Position numbers and translations under genes: made by a program
NCBI RefSeq assembly: GCF_000165425.1
Contig: NW_001799311.1
Coordinates: forward strand, 124,001 to 188,000
From: Paramecium tetraurelia
Taxonomy: Eukaryota; Ciliophora; Oligohymenophorea; Peniculida; Parameciidae
Direction: 5' to 3'
DNA length: 64,000 nt
The notes under the pieces: model-generated
Told to the model about the DNA's origin: nothing
Seen by the model: the letters and a program-made list of their open reading frames with translations, nothing else
Databases searched by the model: none
Shown: piece after piece, positions 1 to 11,928 of the stretch
How positions within the stretch are numbered: the first letter of the stretch is position 1
Layout: the number at the start of each line of letters is the position of its first letter

Positions 1-498
1 ATTTAGTTGCTGCTTTGACAATCTAAGCAATAAAGGCAGGAGTCAGAGTTCCTGATGGTATTTTGTTGGCTTATCCTGCTCTTTCATTAAATATGAAGTC
101 ATTCACACCAAGTTTTTTAGTGTCACTTGATGATTTTTGTAAGAGAAATTCTTAAGATTTTAGTATTGCATCACACAGTCTTAAAATTATGTTTAAACTC
201 ATATGTATAGAAGGAATTTGATTCATAAGTTGATCCAATGCTCTCCCCTTCTATGGCTAGCGATGAAATTTTAAGATAATTTCCTAAAACTCGGATCGCT
301 GTTGGTACTTATGACCCACTTCATGATGAAAGCTTTAGGTTATTATAAAAGTTGGTTTAATTGAAAAAGGATGTGAAATTGATTGAATACTAATCTATGC
401 CTCATGGTTTTTTATCTTTTGATATAATTAATGGAATGAAAGAAGCTAAATAAACTGTTATTGATGCTTAAAATTACCTTTTAGAAATGCTAAATTGA
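1..498 (+). CDS. Hormone-sensitive-lipase-like alpha/beta hydrolase, C-terminal part
   Basis: Only the C-terminal part of the gene is in the window, about 157 codons ending in TGA at 496-498. Exons are 3-138 and 164-498, split by a 25-nt GTAAGA...TTTTAG intron. The first exon carries the typical family stretch VRVPDGILLAYP. The second carries VLKLCLNSYV, the catalytic Asp region GTYDPLHDE and the catalytic His motif MPHGF. Hormone-sensitive lipase relatives hydrolyse acylglycerols or other carboxylesters. The nucleophile elbow (GDSAG) lies upstream of the window. Reading requires TAA and TAG as Gln. The substrate cannot be told from this fragment. Confidence 0.85.
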
Positions 499-525
499 AA
501 TATTTTATTATAAATAATTATTATT

Positions 526-1213
526 ATGAGTGCTAAAAACTTTAGATTAATACACAATAAAACATTACCATCATTCTAATACTAAAATGAGCCTCTGTAA
601 GTGAATGACAAATATCAAGTGTATATGTCTGTTTAGCCTAATGCTGTCGAATAATTGATCGTAAAAGATTAAGCAAAACCTAAAACCTCTATTTTAGATA
701 AATTTGTTGATACAGACAAAAACAGAAGCAGAACATCCCATAATCCAGGATTACTTCAATAAAACTCTTTGAAAAATGAGAAGCCTAATTAAACTGTCTA
801 ATTTGCTGATGATGTTTAGACTCGTCAATAACATATTCAGAATTAGAATTAAACCAACATCAATCATAATAATAAGAAAACTGTTACATTAAAAAATCTC
901 CAATCAACATTACTATTTGATGAGAGAACGAATTCAGTACCTAAAGCGGCTATATAAAATCACATTATTGATGACATAGTAAAGAACGGAGATATCATTC
1001 TAAAGCAAAAGGGATTATTGAATTAGGTTTAAAACTTAAAAAGATTAAAGTTGCTTAAATAGTATGAGTTTAATCAGTAAGAATCATAATCATTTTAGCT
1101 ATTGCTTGCCTGGTATTGGAAAATCCCCTTATGTCTTCAATGATGCCCATTCAAAAAGCACCAATCCAGGTTACTCTAGAAACAAAGAAGGAGGAAAGTT
1201 TTTCACAAGATGA
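526..1213 (+). CDS. Hypothetical low-complexity protein
   Basis: An ATG 27 bp after the lipase stop opens a 221-codon frame once a 22-nt intron (1077-1098, GTAAGA...TTTTAG) is removed. The protein is hydrophilic, rich in Asn, Gln, Lys and Ser, with no membrane segment and no family I recognise. The C-terminus is Gly/Ser-rich and basic and ends KFFTR. It is probably a real gene: the intron is canonical and TGA follows directly. The function is unknown. Confidence 0.6.
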
Positions 1214-1771
1214 TTAATATCAAAATACGAAATAATATCTGCTCTTTTAAAGCTTTATATATATCCGTATTTATTACTTTATTTAATTGTCTTCATTTTC
1301 TTGTATTAACCTTCAATATTTATATGATTTAAGATTAAGTAAAATTATATGATTATAATATTGTTATGTTTAAAAAGAAATCCTATTAATTATATAAGAT
1401 ATAGTTCTTTTTAAGATCAGATCATGTTTCATCAAAAAAATAATAAATAGATATTAAAAGTATAATCAATTAAAATATTTCAAGTATTTATTTTTTTATA
1501 GTTCTCATGGAAAATAAGGAAGACAATATTATGGCTTTAGCAAAAAGAAATTTTGAGGAAGAAGATATGAGAAAATTGATTGTAAGCATTGAAAAATTCA
1601 ATTATTATACTGATATTTAAGTTAGTGTAAAAATAAGCTTGTGAGACAAGTTTAAAATTCTAATGAAAGTATAACAGAAATTTCTTGAATATTTAACAAT
1701 GAATTATTATATATATGAATGCTTATTTTTGTTGAATGTTTATTGAAAAATCAAAATTACGGATACTACAT
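1214..1771. other. AT-rich intergenic stretch
   Basis: Very AT-rich spacer with no convincing gene. An open frame of 45 codons on the + strand (1507-1644, start MENKEDNIM) is the only candidate. Its composition is protein-like, but it has no supporting intron or homology. Confidence 0.5.
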
Positions 1772-2475
1772 TCATTTTTATTTATTTCTATATGAAATCT
1801 TGAATATATTTATTTTATTGTCATCTCCTGCTTCAGTTTTAATTGGATAAGATATATCGTAATTTTTTTCTAATTTTGTTGTGCTCTTTGTACTGCTATT
1901 TAGTGTGCTTCTATGGGAATTCTATGTAAATTGATTAAATTGGTCTTGGTTAGAATCTTCTATTCTAAGTCTATGGGTTCTGGGTTCATAGATATTTATT
2001 TTTTTATTTGTGACAGGTAAATTAAGCTTAAAAGGATGCTGTTGGATGTTAGAATTTTTAATTTAGCTAATATATTTGTTTAAAGTAAATTTATGGTTTT
2101 AGGGAGTTTAGATGTTAGGTTACTTTTTAGGTTTACTTGACGATAAGAGCTTTTAGATCTACTATAATAGGGGAATAGATAATTACAAGAAACTAATACC
2201 TTTTACAATTATTCACTGACAGTCGGCACGGAAGCAGCGAATTTTCCTCTTTATGCATTTGTATTGATCACTCTTTATATAATCTTTTGTTTCAACACAC
2301 CTGGATTTATCTATGTAGATTTTGTCGCTTTAGTTATTGTAACATATTTACTATCCTTTCTTTGACTTTAGCCATAAAACTGTCGACTCAATTACAAATA
2401 ATAGTCTTAATTATTGCTTTCCTTGAGAAATGTTTCATCAGGATTAATTAGTTAAGAATCATCTTTTTCCAGCAT
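1772..2475 (-). CDS. Hypothetical Gln/Asn/Ser-rich protein
   Basis: Starts at 2475 with MLEKDDSQLINPDETF and ends at TGA 1772-1774. The N-terminal half and the C-terminal half read well in two different frames. The C-terminal half includes KNYDISYPIKTEAGDDNK. A small intron must lie near 2160-2215. A GT...AG of 25 nt exists there but gives a poorer frame, and a 32- or 38-nt choice gives the better one, so the junction is unresolved. No domain or membrane segment is recognised. Confidence 0.5.
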
Positions 2476-2535
2476 AAAACTCACAAAACCATCTTGCTAT
2501 TCAACTTATTATTTTTACATTATTAAATAATTAAT

Positions 2536-2820
2536 ATGAATAATTTTTGTGTATAAATAAATAAGTGGAAGATTTTATTGAAAACAGGTTTAGTATTAAA
2601 ATTTTTATCTGAAAATTCAAGATATACAGAAGTTATAACTTACTTAAATGGTGATCCATCATATTAAATATTTGTTTTATTAGAATATAACATCTTAATT
2701 AAAATTTCCTATAAGAATGTTACATTTTAATTTAATAAGGTTTATACAAGATTGAATAGTTCTTAAATATTATTTCAGAAAATAAATTAAGAAAATCTAA
2801 AATCAGTTTTGATTCAATGA
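2536..2820 (+). CDS. Hypothetical small protein
   Basis: A 94-codon frame from ATG 2536 to TGA 2818, or slightly shorter if a possible 21-nt intron (GTATAA...GGAAG) directly after codon 5 is removed. The middle reads like a folded protein (EVITYLNGDPSYQIFVLLEY). It ends 41 bp before the start codon of the large coiled-coil gene. No family is recognised. Confidence 0.4.
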
Positions 2821-2861
2821 ATGTGTTTTTCATCTTAATTAAAATAAAAGTTATTTTTTTT

Positions 2862-5800
2862 ATGTCAACAGAATTGGATGGCTTGAAATCAGAAGTTAAT
2901 GAGTAAAATAATTTTATGATTCCTAGTTTAAAAGAAATGGTTGAGATGCTTGAAAGTGATAATTAAAGTAAGGATGAGGAAATAAAGCTGATTAAGGCAA
3001 ATCTCCAAAAAAAAGATTAAGAAATTGCATCTCTTAAAATTAAACTAGTAGGCATGGATTCAAATAATAGTCAAATGGATCATAATTAAAATTAGATAGA
3101 ACAATTTTAAAGTTAGATAGCAGTGCTTTAATAATAATTATCTGAACTAAAGTAAAAATATAGAATAAATTAGAAATCAAATAGATGACAAGAATTTGGA
3201 AATTGAAGTGCTAAAACATGATCATTAAGAAGAATTGAAAAATTTGATTACTTAGAAGTAAGAAATACCTGATAATAACCAAACTGATGGAGAAATAGAA
3301 AAATTATAAAACATTATCTCTTAGCTTCAACAAGATAAAAGTGAATTAACAATTTAGTATTATTGATCAATATCAAGGTGTAATTAAGAAATAGATAAGT
3401 TGAAAAAAGAGTTAGAGCAATCCCAAATATAAAATTAAGAGCTATTATTAAATTCCTAAGTATTTTAATTTTAATTGCTATATAGAAAATTGAGTCCAAA
3501 AACAATGAAATCAATGAAGATTTAATTTAGAAACAATAGGTTGAAGTAAGCAATTCAAATTAATAAGATCTCACAATTACGATTAAGTGTTGAACTATTG
3601 TCCAATCAGTTGCATATTCAAGAATAAGAAAAGCATAAATTAGAAACAGAAAACAATGAATTAAAATTGAATCAACAAAACTAGGTTGAAAATATTGGAA
3701 CTCTTCTGAATAAAATGGAATCACCTAGAAGTGAATAGAACTCATAAAATAATGAAGAGATTGAACAAATGTAGAATATGATTTTAGATTTATAATAAGA
3801 GGATGAGGCTAATAAAAAGAAGATTGAAAAGTTGAATAGTGAGGTTAAATAATTAAAATAGTAATTACAATAATTAAACCAACTAAACTAGGAATTTTAA
3901 CTAGATATTGAATAGAAAAATATTGAAATTAATGAAGAATAAGCAAAAGTATCTTCACTTGAAGAGGAATTAGTTACTTATGAATAAAAATTCGCTGATG
4001 TTGTTTAAAATAAGTAGAAATTGTCTACTGAATATCAATTAGCTTAATAAACTCTATAATAATTTGATTTGCTGTAGTAGGATAATGTCCAGCTTTAGTT
4101 GTTACTTAATTCAAAGACTGAAGAGTTAGAAGAGTTCAAAATGCATAATAAATTTGAGACTCAATATTTAGAGTTGAAAGAGGATTTTGATTAGTTTAAG
4201 GAATATGTGCAAGCCTAATTATTATAAAAAGATGAAGCTTTAGCAGAACAAAGTTAATAATTGATTGATTATGAACTATGCAAAGAACAATTAATCATGT
4301 TTAATCAACAATGTTAATTATTATAAGAATAATTGAATAAGTAGACAGAAAATAATGAGTAACTTTAAGATCAATATCAAAACAGCTTACTACAAATTCA
4401 ACAGATCAATAATAATAATCTATAGTTTTAAGATATTCAATCTTAGAATTCATTCTTAAAGTAAGAGATTGAAACTGTGAAATCTGATAACATATCAAAA
4501 TAAGAGATTATTGCAGATTTGGAAACATAACTAAAAATATAATAATAGTTGGAAGAAGAATCTCCATTGAAATTGTAGAAATTATAATCAGAATATTCTG
4601 AAAATAGAAGTGAATATCTCAATCACAAAGAATAATGTCAAAGAGAAATTCATCAATATAAATAAGAAAAGACAATATTTTAATCTGATATACAAAATAT
4701 GAAAGAAATGATTAATGCATTTGTGTCTTAAAATAAGCAGTATCAACCTTAAGGAAAAACTGCAGAGGAATATTATGAAAAATTAGTTGATTTTGTATCT
4801 GATGATAAATTTGTTCATTAGCAGTAAGATATAACTAATGTCTTATAGGGAAGAATAGATTCTATTAAAACAACAATTGGAATTATATTAAAATAAGGTT
4901 TTTGTTGATGGATAATGCTAAATGAAACCTGAAGTAAATGACTAAGAAAGTATTACTAACTAAATTGAAATATTTGATAAGAGTACACAATCGGAGTAGG
5001 TGGACAGCAGCTTATCTGGATCTATGTGGCTCAATAATGATATAAATAACTCAAAAGATGATTAATATCAATAAATGAAGTACTCTGATAATTAATATAT
5101 TTAGGAAAAAAAATGAGGATCTTGATTAGTTATTGAAAAACTATGAAAAAGAAGTTTCGAGTTTGAAATAATAAAATAAACTATTGCAAAAGAAGATAGA
5201 TTCTAATTAGAAATCGAATCCATAGGAAAGATTAGGAAAAAGAGTTAGCTTATTTGAGTAAACTTAGCCAAGAAAATCAAAATAAATTCAGTATTTGAAT
5301 TATTGAGTATTAGTTTAAATTTATGTGAGTCATAGTAGATAGACGATCAATAAAGAGAATATCTATTTATGAAAGAGTTAATTGAAAACTTAAAAAAAGA
5401 CGTTAAGTAACGTTCACAATAAAATGATGATCTAATGAATGAGATTAAGCAAATATAGGAAAAACACTAAGAGGAATAATATAGATTAGAAGAATAGCTT
5501 CAATCTTAAATTCTAATTAATCAAACAAGAAATAAGAGTGTTGATATTAATTAAACAATCATTTCTCAAGTCAATACTACCATGATCTAATTGAATTAGA
5601 TTGAACTGTTCTTGGTTGTAAAATCCTAAAAGAACTTTTCATTTCCCTATATAGAATTTAATAGAAAGTATTGAATTTATGGTATACTAAAAGATAGATT
5701 AAATTTTATTCTCAAGGGAAAACTAGAATTGAAAAGTAAATTTATGAAACTTTCACATTTGATGATGTGTTCCTCGATATTCAAAAAGTGAGACAATATT

Positions 5801-6810
5801 TCCAGTTCTATGGAAAGATAAGTTTAGATTAAAGCAGAATGTTCCTTATTGTTGGTTAATCAAGTATTTATATATTTTTAAAATTAGAAACGCAAAAGAA
5901 ATTCTTATTGTTGATGTTTCTTGATGAATATTATAACTCTATAAAAGAGTAAAAGTTTAAGTTAAATTATAAACTTAGATTATAAATTTAATACTCAGAA
6001 AGAATAGGGAATAATTGGTCAATTCTAGATTAATTGAGTAAAGATTTACACATAGATAATGAGAACTTGAATTCAAGTCTATAATAACTGGACTTAATCA
6101 TTCAACATATTAAGTTTTATTTGTATGGTAAAAACCAGCAAACCAAGACTTTAGGAAAAGAAAAAATAAGATAATTAATAATAACTTACAGTATAGTTTT
6201 TAAAGACCAGACATACACACAATAATTCATCATAACCACTATTCCTGTTGTTCCAAGGTGTTAATTCCCAAAATTCTTAAAAAAAATCTTCAATCACACA
6301 CCATCTTTGTAGTTTAAGTATTATTGCTTATTAACTATTAATCCAATTTTATTGCATTACAACCAGACTGTAGATATTATGTATTTGGCTAAAATGGTGT
6401 ATGCTTAAAACAATTAAGAGGATCTCAATAAATAAATGAAAATAGATGATGAAAGTGTTAGATAAGTTAGATAAGCAAATGGGTAGGTCATAATTAAGAA
6501 CTAAGAAATTGATATATTAAAAAAACAAATTGAGCATTTCAAAAAACAGTATAATGATATGCTACAAAAGCAAGAAAATAAATAATAATTATTTTAATAA
6601 ATATAATTTCAACTTTAGAATGTTATTGTAGATATCAAATTAAAAATGAGTTAATCAAAAACTAATAAGAATAGTAAAATACCTTGTCCAGAGGCTTAAT
6701 TTTACGATAAATTAATTGCCTAATTAGAAAATCTAACAAGAAAACTTTCTCCAATTCAATAGGTTCTAAATACTGATAGATCAATAAGTCCCTCAATGTA
6801 GAATTATTGA
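2862..6810 (+). CDS. Long coiled-coil protein with degenerate C-terminal kinesin-like motor
   Basis: Roughly 1,240 residues. About the first 900 are Gln/Glu/Lys-rich heptad coiled coil. The last third resembles a kinesin-14 motor: the linker LKELFISLYRIQQ, then the strand YETFTFDDVFLDIQK (kinesin F.FD.VF), a weak P-loop position (VGQS instead of GQTGSGKT), an alpha-4-like block and a terminal VDIMYLAKMVYAQ. The switch I SSRSH and switch II DLAGSE motifs were not found, so ATPase activity is unlikely. Eight introns were placed: 3152-3173, 3357-3377, 3460-3485, 3546-3567, 4824-4848, 5080-5104, 5291-5313 and, less surely, 5864-5887. One frame change near 5590-5690 is unresolved. C-terminal motors of this type sit on spindle or cortical microtubules in other organisms; any role here is inferred. 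Confidence 0.65.
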
Positions 6811-6874
6811 TATTTATGTGTTTTATTTTATTGAGTGCCCTCTATGAACTTTTATTTATAAGAAGATTAAACGA

Positions 6875-7135
6875 TCATTAAATCTGTTTTAAGTATTAAA
6901 TATTCTCCGTTCCGACACATAGTCCCTCTTTTTGTTAATGTATTGAATTTTTTATGAACTTTGAATAAAAATTTATTATTTATAGTTTATTTACATTTAT
7001 TATTATATCTCCAGCCTTAATTTGCAATAGACAATTAAGAATTGTGCGCTTCTCTAGCAACCATTCATCTGTTTCTTAATTTTCAGGATTTAAATATTAA
7101 ATTTCCAAATTTATTCTTTTACTGTTAAATTCCAT
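6875..7135 (-). CDS. Hypothetical 86-residue protein
   Basis: An uninterrupted frame from ATG (start base 7135) to TGA 6875-6877, using TAA as Gln. The N-terminal part is protein-like (ETDEWLLEKRTILNCLLQI), the middle is Ile/Asn-rich. It is convergent with the kinesin-like gene, 64 bp away. No homology is recognised, and expression evidence would be needed to call it with confidence. Confidence 0.4.
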
Positions 7136-7505
7136 TTTTTTTTATAGTTTGATGTAATGAGTCTATATCAACAGAGAATTCATTTCCTTCTTAATATTTG
7201 AGAATCGTTTAATACTAGAAAGCCTATAACATTCAATAGTTTTCTCTCAATGACATAGTTAAAATTCAAAAAAATAATTCAATTCATTGTAAAAATATAA
7301 GGATTACTAAATTTGTCCTAGTATATCTAAATGGTTGTAGTAGATGTAATATAAAAAATATATCATAATTAACTTTGCTTAAAGGTTCATAATTAATTAT
7401 TATAAAATATTAGGGAAAAGAATAAACCAGGAAAGTAATTGGGATTGAATTATTTTAAGGATATCTACATAAACGATTATTTAATAACTAACTTATGGAT
7501 ATAAT

Positions 7506-7685
7506 TCATTCAAACCCATACTTTTTTAAACATACTTTATGGTTTTCTATTTCCTTCTTACATTATTCTTCTCCATTGAAAATAATGCATTCATCCCTCA
7601 ATTATCTGGTCTCTGGACAAGCACTGCATGCTTTGCATTCCTATTGGGGTTAAGCTTGTGTCTAGACTGAGTTGGAATTTCCCAT
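7506..7685 (-). CDS. COX17: Cytochrome c oxidase copper chaperone, COX17-like
   Basis: A 59-residue protein with the COX17 signature: SACPETR followed by LRDEC, then NGEEQC and a final HKVC helix. The twin CX9C pairs that form the two disulfides are intact (C-PETRQLRDE-C and C-KKEIENHKV-C). COX17 carries Cu(I) in the mitochondrial intermembrane space to SCO1 and COX11 for cytochrome oxidase assembly. In yeast and human the copper site is a Cys-Cys pair just before the CPET motif. Here the second of these is Ser, and an extra Cys lies three residues upstream (CKACSAC). The length matches the family. It is intronless. Confidence 0.88.
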
Positions 7686-7814
7686 AATACACCTATTAAA
7701 TAGAGTAATTATTTTATTTAATTAATTTAAGAAACTATTAGGTAGGAAAAAATTATTATGAAAACTATGAATTAATAGCAATCTCAAAGAAGAATTGAGA
7801 TAGTTACAATCAAG

Positions 7815-8705
7815 TCAACTAAGAGGTTTAGAATTAGCTAGATATTTAAATTATAATATCAATGCCAAAACTAGCTATTAGTCCATAGTTATACATTTTC
7901 TTTATAATCTCTAATACTTTGTTTATACTTGTCAATTAAGTACACAAACTAGGTCCCATCTGCTAAATAGAGCTGCTATTTATATTTTAACAATATTAAA
8001 ATTGATTTTGATTTCTAATTAAACAAGATCTTTACAATTAGTTTTATTATTTAATTTATCTCTATTAAAGTTTAACGTATTGTGTCATTTCTTTTGAATT
8101 CAATCTTTAAAGTGTAAAATCTGAAAGTGAGAATGAACAAAAAATTTCTAATTATGGCAATTATAGTACTGGTTATTTCTTGAGCTTTGATTTAAGTAGC
8201 ACAGTTATCAGTCCAATTGACAAGTATGTAATACCTAATATTTAAAAGAATAAAACATATTAGATTGATGTAAATCATTTCTTAAAACATTCCTAAATTT
8301 AGGAATAATAATCAATAAAATAATTTTTATATTTTTTAATAGAATTTACTATTTTTTAAACATTGTTATACGAAAGCCCTTTATTTCAAAAAACTTATTA
8401 AGAATTATAGTTAAGCCTTACATTTCTATTCAAATCATTAACTAGGTTCCACTAACAACTTTAAAGTTATGGAATTTAGAATCCATTACCTTTTTAAATT
8501 ATATAAATACTTTAAATCATTAATTCCAGTTAGATACATCAACTATGAAAACTGATGTATTATCAAAAATGCATTTAATAAAAAACAATTTGATTTGTTT
8601 AATAATTTACGAGATCAAGAAATCTACTAAGATAACTCAAAGATAGATTCAAAAAATATTATTTACTCCAATTAAAAGAAAAATCTACAAATGAAAAGAA
8701 TCCAT
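7815..8705 (-). CDS. Multi-exon helical protein, unknown
   Basis: Read from ATG at 8705 with about seven small introns (20 to 35 nt, among them GTAGAT...TTGGAG, GTAATG...TTAAAG, GTAAGG...AATAAG and GTTTTA...ATTAG) to TGA 7815-7817. The product, around 240 residues, is rich in long hydrophobic and amphipathic helices: SYLSRFLDLVNYQTNQ early, NIKIILLIIIPKF in the middle and ADGTQFVYLIDKYKQSIRD late. The pattern faintly recalls PEX16, but the similarity is too weak to name it. All the splices give one continuous frame, which argues for a real gene. Confidence 0.55.
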
Positions 8706-8778
8706 AGATATTTTATTTTAATATTAAAAAATAACGATAAATTTAAATTAATAAGATAAATCGAAATATTATATATAT

Positions 8779-10360
8779 TCAATTCCCAGATTTAATATAT
8801 TAAGAAACCTATAATGGTTTGGTATAATACAAATAAACTCTATTTGCAAGTTCACCTTCTTCCTAATAATATGGGATATTTTCAGTATCATCTATTTTCT
8901 CATCAATACTAGGACCATCTTAAATTTCTTTTTTTTAGAAATTTTCTTCTTGTTATTATTTTTATTGTTATTGCTATTATAATTTTTATTGTTTTTATTG
9001 GCTTATCTAAGGTTATTGTAAGGATTATGCAGAGTTGATTAGGGATTATTATTATTATTATTGTTGTTAAAGTTGATTAGATATAAAGATGGAACTCTTT
9101 TTTGAAGATAAGTTATTATTCGACACTCTCTCTGGAGAATGAATAAAACCTAATTTAGACTCCATTAGTTTAGTGTCGATAAACCTTTAGCTTACTTGAT
9201 TTGCTAACTCCTTTTCATGTTCATCAATAATTTTTTCTAACTCTCTTTTTTTCTTTCCCTCTAAAGCGTCATATTTTAGCTAGAATAGATTAAAATAGTT
9301 ACAGAAATGTACTTGTCTACTTTTTATACTTCTTCGTATAAGGCTTCTAAGAGTTTGATTTAGGGATCTTCCTTAATTTTGAATCTAGTGAGTAAAATAA
9401 AGTAACATTCTGAAATAGAATAGGAATCATACTTGCTTTTTTATCGTATTTTGCCCTGTATTAGCCAAAATTTCCTCTATAGCTGAATTGTTCAGGAGGT
9501 TCTTTTGGTTTTGCTTTAGGATCATTTGGATCTAACTACTTAGCCTTAATTTCTGCTTCTAATTTAACTCTCTCTTGACTCCAAGTCTTATCAATTGGAA
9601 ATCCTTTTCTTATGAACATGAAAAAGAATTATCTATTGTAATCCCACATCATGAAGCATCGAAATATTTTTATGAGTGTATCAGCACTTAAATCCTTATC
9701 TGAATTAAATGCAGAACTTTATTTATAGCCAACAGAGCCATTCTGAATTTAGGATATAGCCCTTTGATTGGATGAACTATTAATTTATGATCCAACTTTT
9801 AGTTATGATTATATTTAGCTCTGAATTTAATTAAATTAAAGTACTTGTTATTAAAGCATATTATCAGGCTTAGCCTCATAAGGTTCTTCAAAGGCTTTCA
9901 CCTTTCCATGTTTTCTAGCATAATCTTATTCTTTCATTTCAAGCAATTTCTCAATGGTTTCAGTTTCTTTTTTTTCCAAATCCTCTTTTTTAATCTAAGA
10001 ATGCATATGCATAATTTACTTTTTAGTAATTAGGCATACTTTAAAAGAGTTCATATATTTCACTCAAAACTTAATTTTGATAATCCTCTCTAACTTCATT
10101 GCTGCTCAATAGAATGAAATAACATTCTTTTATATTCAGAATATGTTACTGTTCAGTTTGTCATACTTACATTTAAACTTCCCATAGTCTGTGGGTTACT
10201 CAAAATTATCTTTGGGTTCTTTGACCATTTCTTGAAGTTTATTTTCCAATTCCTTTCTACAGCCATTCCATTTAGGAGACACCTAAAAACCTCTTCTTAT
10301 AAACATAAGGAAGAAACTTCTTTAGTAATCATAAATCATGAAAGCTCTAAATGCTGACAT
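8779..10360 (-). CDS. Internally duplicated protein with poly-Gln C-terminus
   Basis: About 490 residues from ATG at 10360 to TGA 8779-8781. Two homologous modules follow each other. The first has MIYDYQRSFFLMFIRRGF, then a CKYDK motif and KCYFILLSSNEV. The second has MMWDYNRQFFFMFIRKGF, then AKYDK and KCYFILLTRFKI. A 23-nt intron sits at the same place in both copies (10127-10149 and 9410-9432), splitting the Lys codon before CYFILL. Further introns of 25 and 23 nt lie between. After module two come a charged helix, a long Gln tract and an acidic tail (DDTENIPYYQEEGELAN). I do not recognise the family. No membrane segment is certain. Confidence 0.75.
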
Positions 10361-10601
10361 GTTTACTTTCTAAATAAAAAATTATTATTTAATAAAAAAT
10401 TCAATAGAAATTTGTTTTAGAACAAAATGTATAGTCTAGATGATAGAGGATATGATGGCTTTCAGTTTAAAGGACACTTTGATTGAAACATATGTGCAAA
10501 GGATCGAATTGTAATTTAGTCTTCTTAGTAGTGTTATATATATGTTTATATATTATTAAAAATATATTGCAATAAATTTTGAAGAGCAATAAAATTTAAT
10601 T

Positions 10602-11261
10602 ATGAGATCGCTACAATAGATGCAAAAAGTAACTAAGAAGGTTATTATTATAAATCAGAAGTAAGTACAATGTGGTGATTTACTCATAGATCAAATTTGA
10701 TAAGTGAAAATAATAATCTGAAGAATATTCAAAATGTTTAAGTAAAAGATGCTGACAGAAAGAATGCTTATATTGAAGAACAGGTTCCAAAATAATTTGA
10801 GGGTAATTGATTAGGTTAAAATAGATAACATGCAATTTGAGAGCCAATAATCCATTTAGGAAATGATGATGTTGTATTAAAAGAATTGCACCTAATTATC
10901 GGAATTCTAATCTCAAATACAGGAGTTAAAATAGAGAGTCTAATTGATTGAGTAAAAATTTTAAGAAATCGAAGCAACGAACAAGAAAAAGAAGAAGAGG
11001 AGAACTGCAGCTGAAATTGATAAGAATTTTAAAGTGTGTATTGAATATATCTATTTTGTAGTGTCCTTATAAAAATTGCGAGAAGGTTTACGGATCAGAT
11101 GTTTCATTGAATCTACACATTAAATTCAAACATAATGGAGGTAATAAGAGTGAACGTCAGAAAATCATTGTAAAATTAACTATTGTTTATAATAGAAATA
11201 ATTGCAGGCTGGAGAAATATCCGAAAAAGATATTCAAAATATCAATCTACCACCTGTATGA
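10602..11261 (+). CDS. C2H2 zinc-finger protein with coiled coil
   Basis: Four introns (10661-10689, 10803-10824, 11034-11061, 11170-11195) give a protein of about 180 residues. The N-terminal two thirds is a Gln/Glu coiled coil with a basic patch (TNKKKKRRTAAEIDKNFK). It is followed by one classical C2H2 finger: CPYKNC, spacing of 12, then HIKFKH (C-x4-C-x12-H-x4-H). The C-terminus after the last intron is short and acidic, ending NLPPV. A single finger with a basic stretch suggests nucleic-acid binding, but no target can be inferred. Confidence 0.75.
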
Positions 11262-11429
11262 AAAAATACATTTCAATCCCAAAATAAATTTGATTTCAAA
11301 TTAATTTATGTGTTTACAAGAAATTTATATTCCGCCATTTTTTTGGAATTTAAACTAGGCATTTTTAACGAAATTTTAAATTTGAATGCCACATTATTTT
11401 TATTATTATAGTTTAGAACCACATTCAAC

Positions 11430-11928
11430 ATGTCTAAATTATAAGATACAAATAGAAAATTCAATAATTCAAAATAACGATGGGTATAATTATAATAATA
11501 TAATTTTCTACAGGAAACATTAACAGCCAATATCAAAAACAAAGAAAACATTTAAGTTAATAACAAAATCACAGTCAAAAAAACCATCAAAAAGTACTCA
11601 ACAGCCCTCACCTTTGAAAAAACAAAGCCCTTACCTTAAAGAACAATAACTAAATATTTCAAATTGACTAACTATAAAAAATATCCTCACTTGCAGTTAT
11701 ATGATTCAAAAGGCTCTGTAAGAGAGTTCTAATGTTACGATGACAAAGTACTCAACATACCACCGGCTTTTAATTAGATTATTTCACAAGTACATACTCT
11801 AAATAATTATTATAGTCTATGGATAATGATTGTTAATCTGATAATGAGCAAGTTGAATCTGCAGTCAGATAACTAAGCTACTTTCTCGAATCTACTTTAA
11901 ATTAATACAAATAATAACACTCTTAATG
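11430..11928 (+). CDS. Hypothetical basic protein with acidic tail
   Basis: ATG at 11430, two probable introns (30 nt GTATAA...CTACAG and 26 nt GTACAT...TTATAG), TGA at 11926-11928. The product is about 147 residues. A basic central region (KKTIKKYSTALTF, KYFKLTNYKKYPHLQ) is followed by an acidic segment (DNDCQSDNEQVESAV) and a helical end. It lies 168 bp after the zinc-finger gene on the same strand. No family is recognised. Confidence 0.55.

Noticed and set aside
2862-6810. First impression that the coiled-coil kinesin-like gene is a pseudogene with many frameshifts
   Set aside because: Seven of the frame changes are resolved exactly by canonical 21- to 26-nt introns; only one junction stays open, so the gene is treated as intact.
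7539-7670. A 43-codon plus-strand frame with signal-peptide-like hydrophobic sequence
   Set aside because: It lies antisense to the COX17-like gene, whose Cys pattern and motifs are unmistakable; the hydrophobicity is a shadow of its codons.
8560-9037. A long plus-strand frame ending in an apparent membrane helix (Phe/Ile/Val-rich)
   Set aside because: It is the complement of the poly-Gln tract of the internally duplicated minus-strand gene; TAA, CAA and AAT runs read as Ile, Leu and Val on the other strand.
11306-11551. Minus-strand 81-residue frame
   Set aside because: It has no ciliate-code support and overlaps the start of a better plus-strand gene with two introns.
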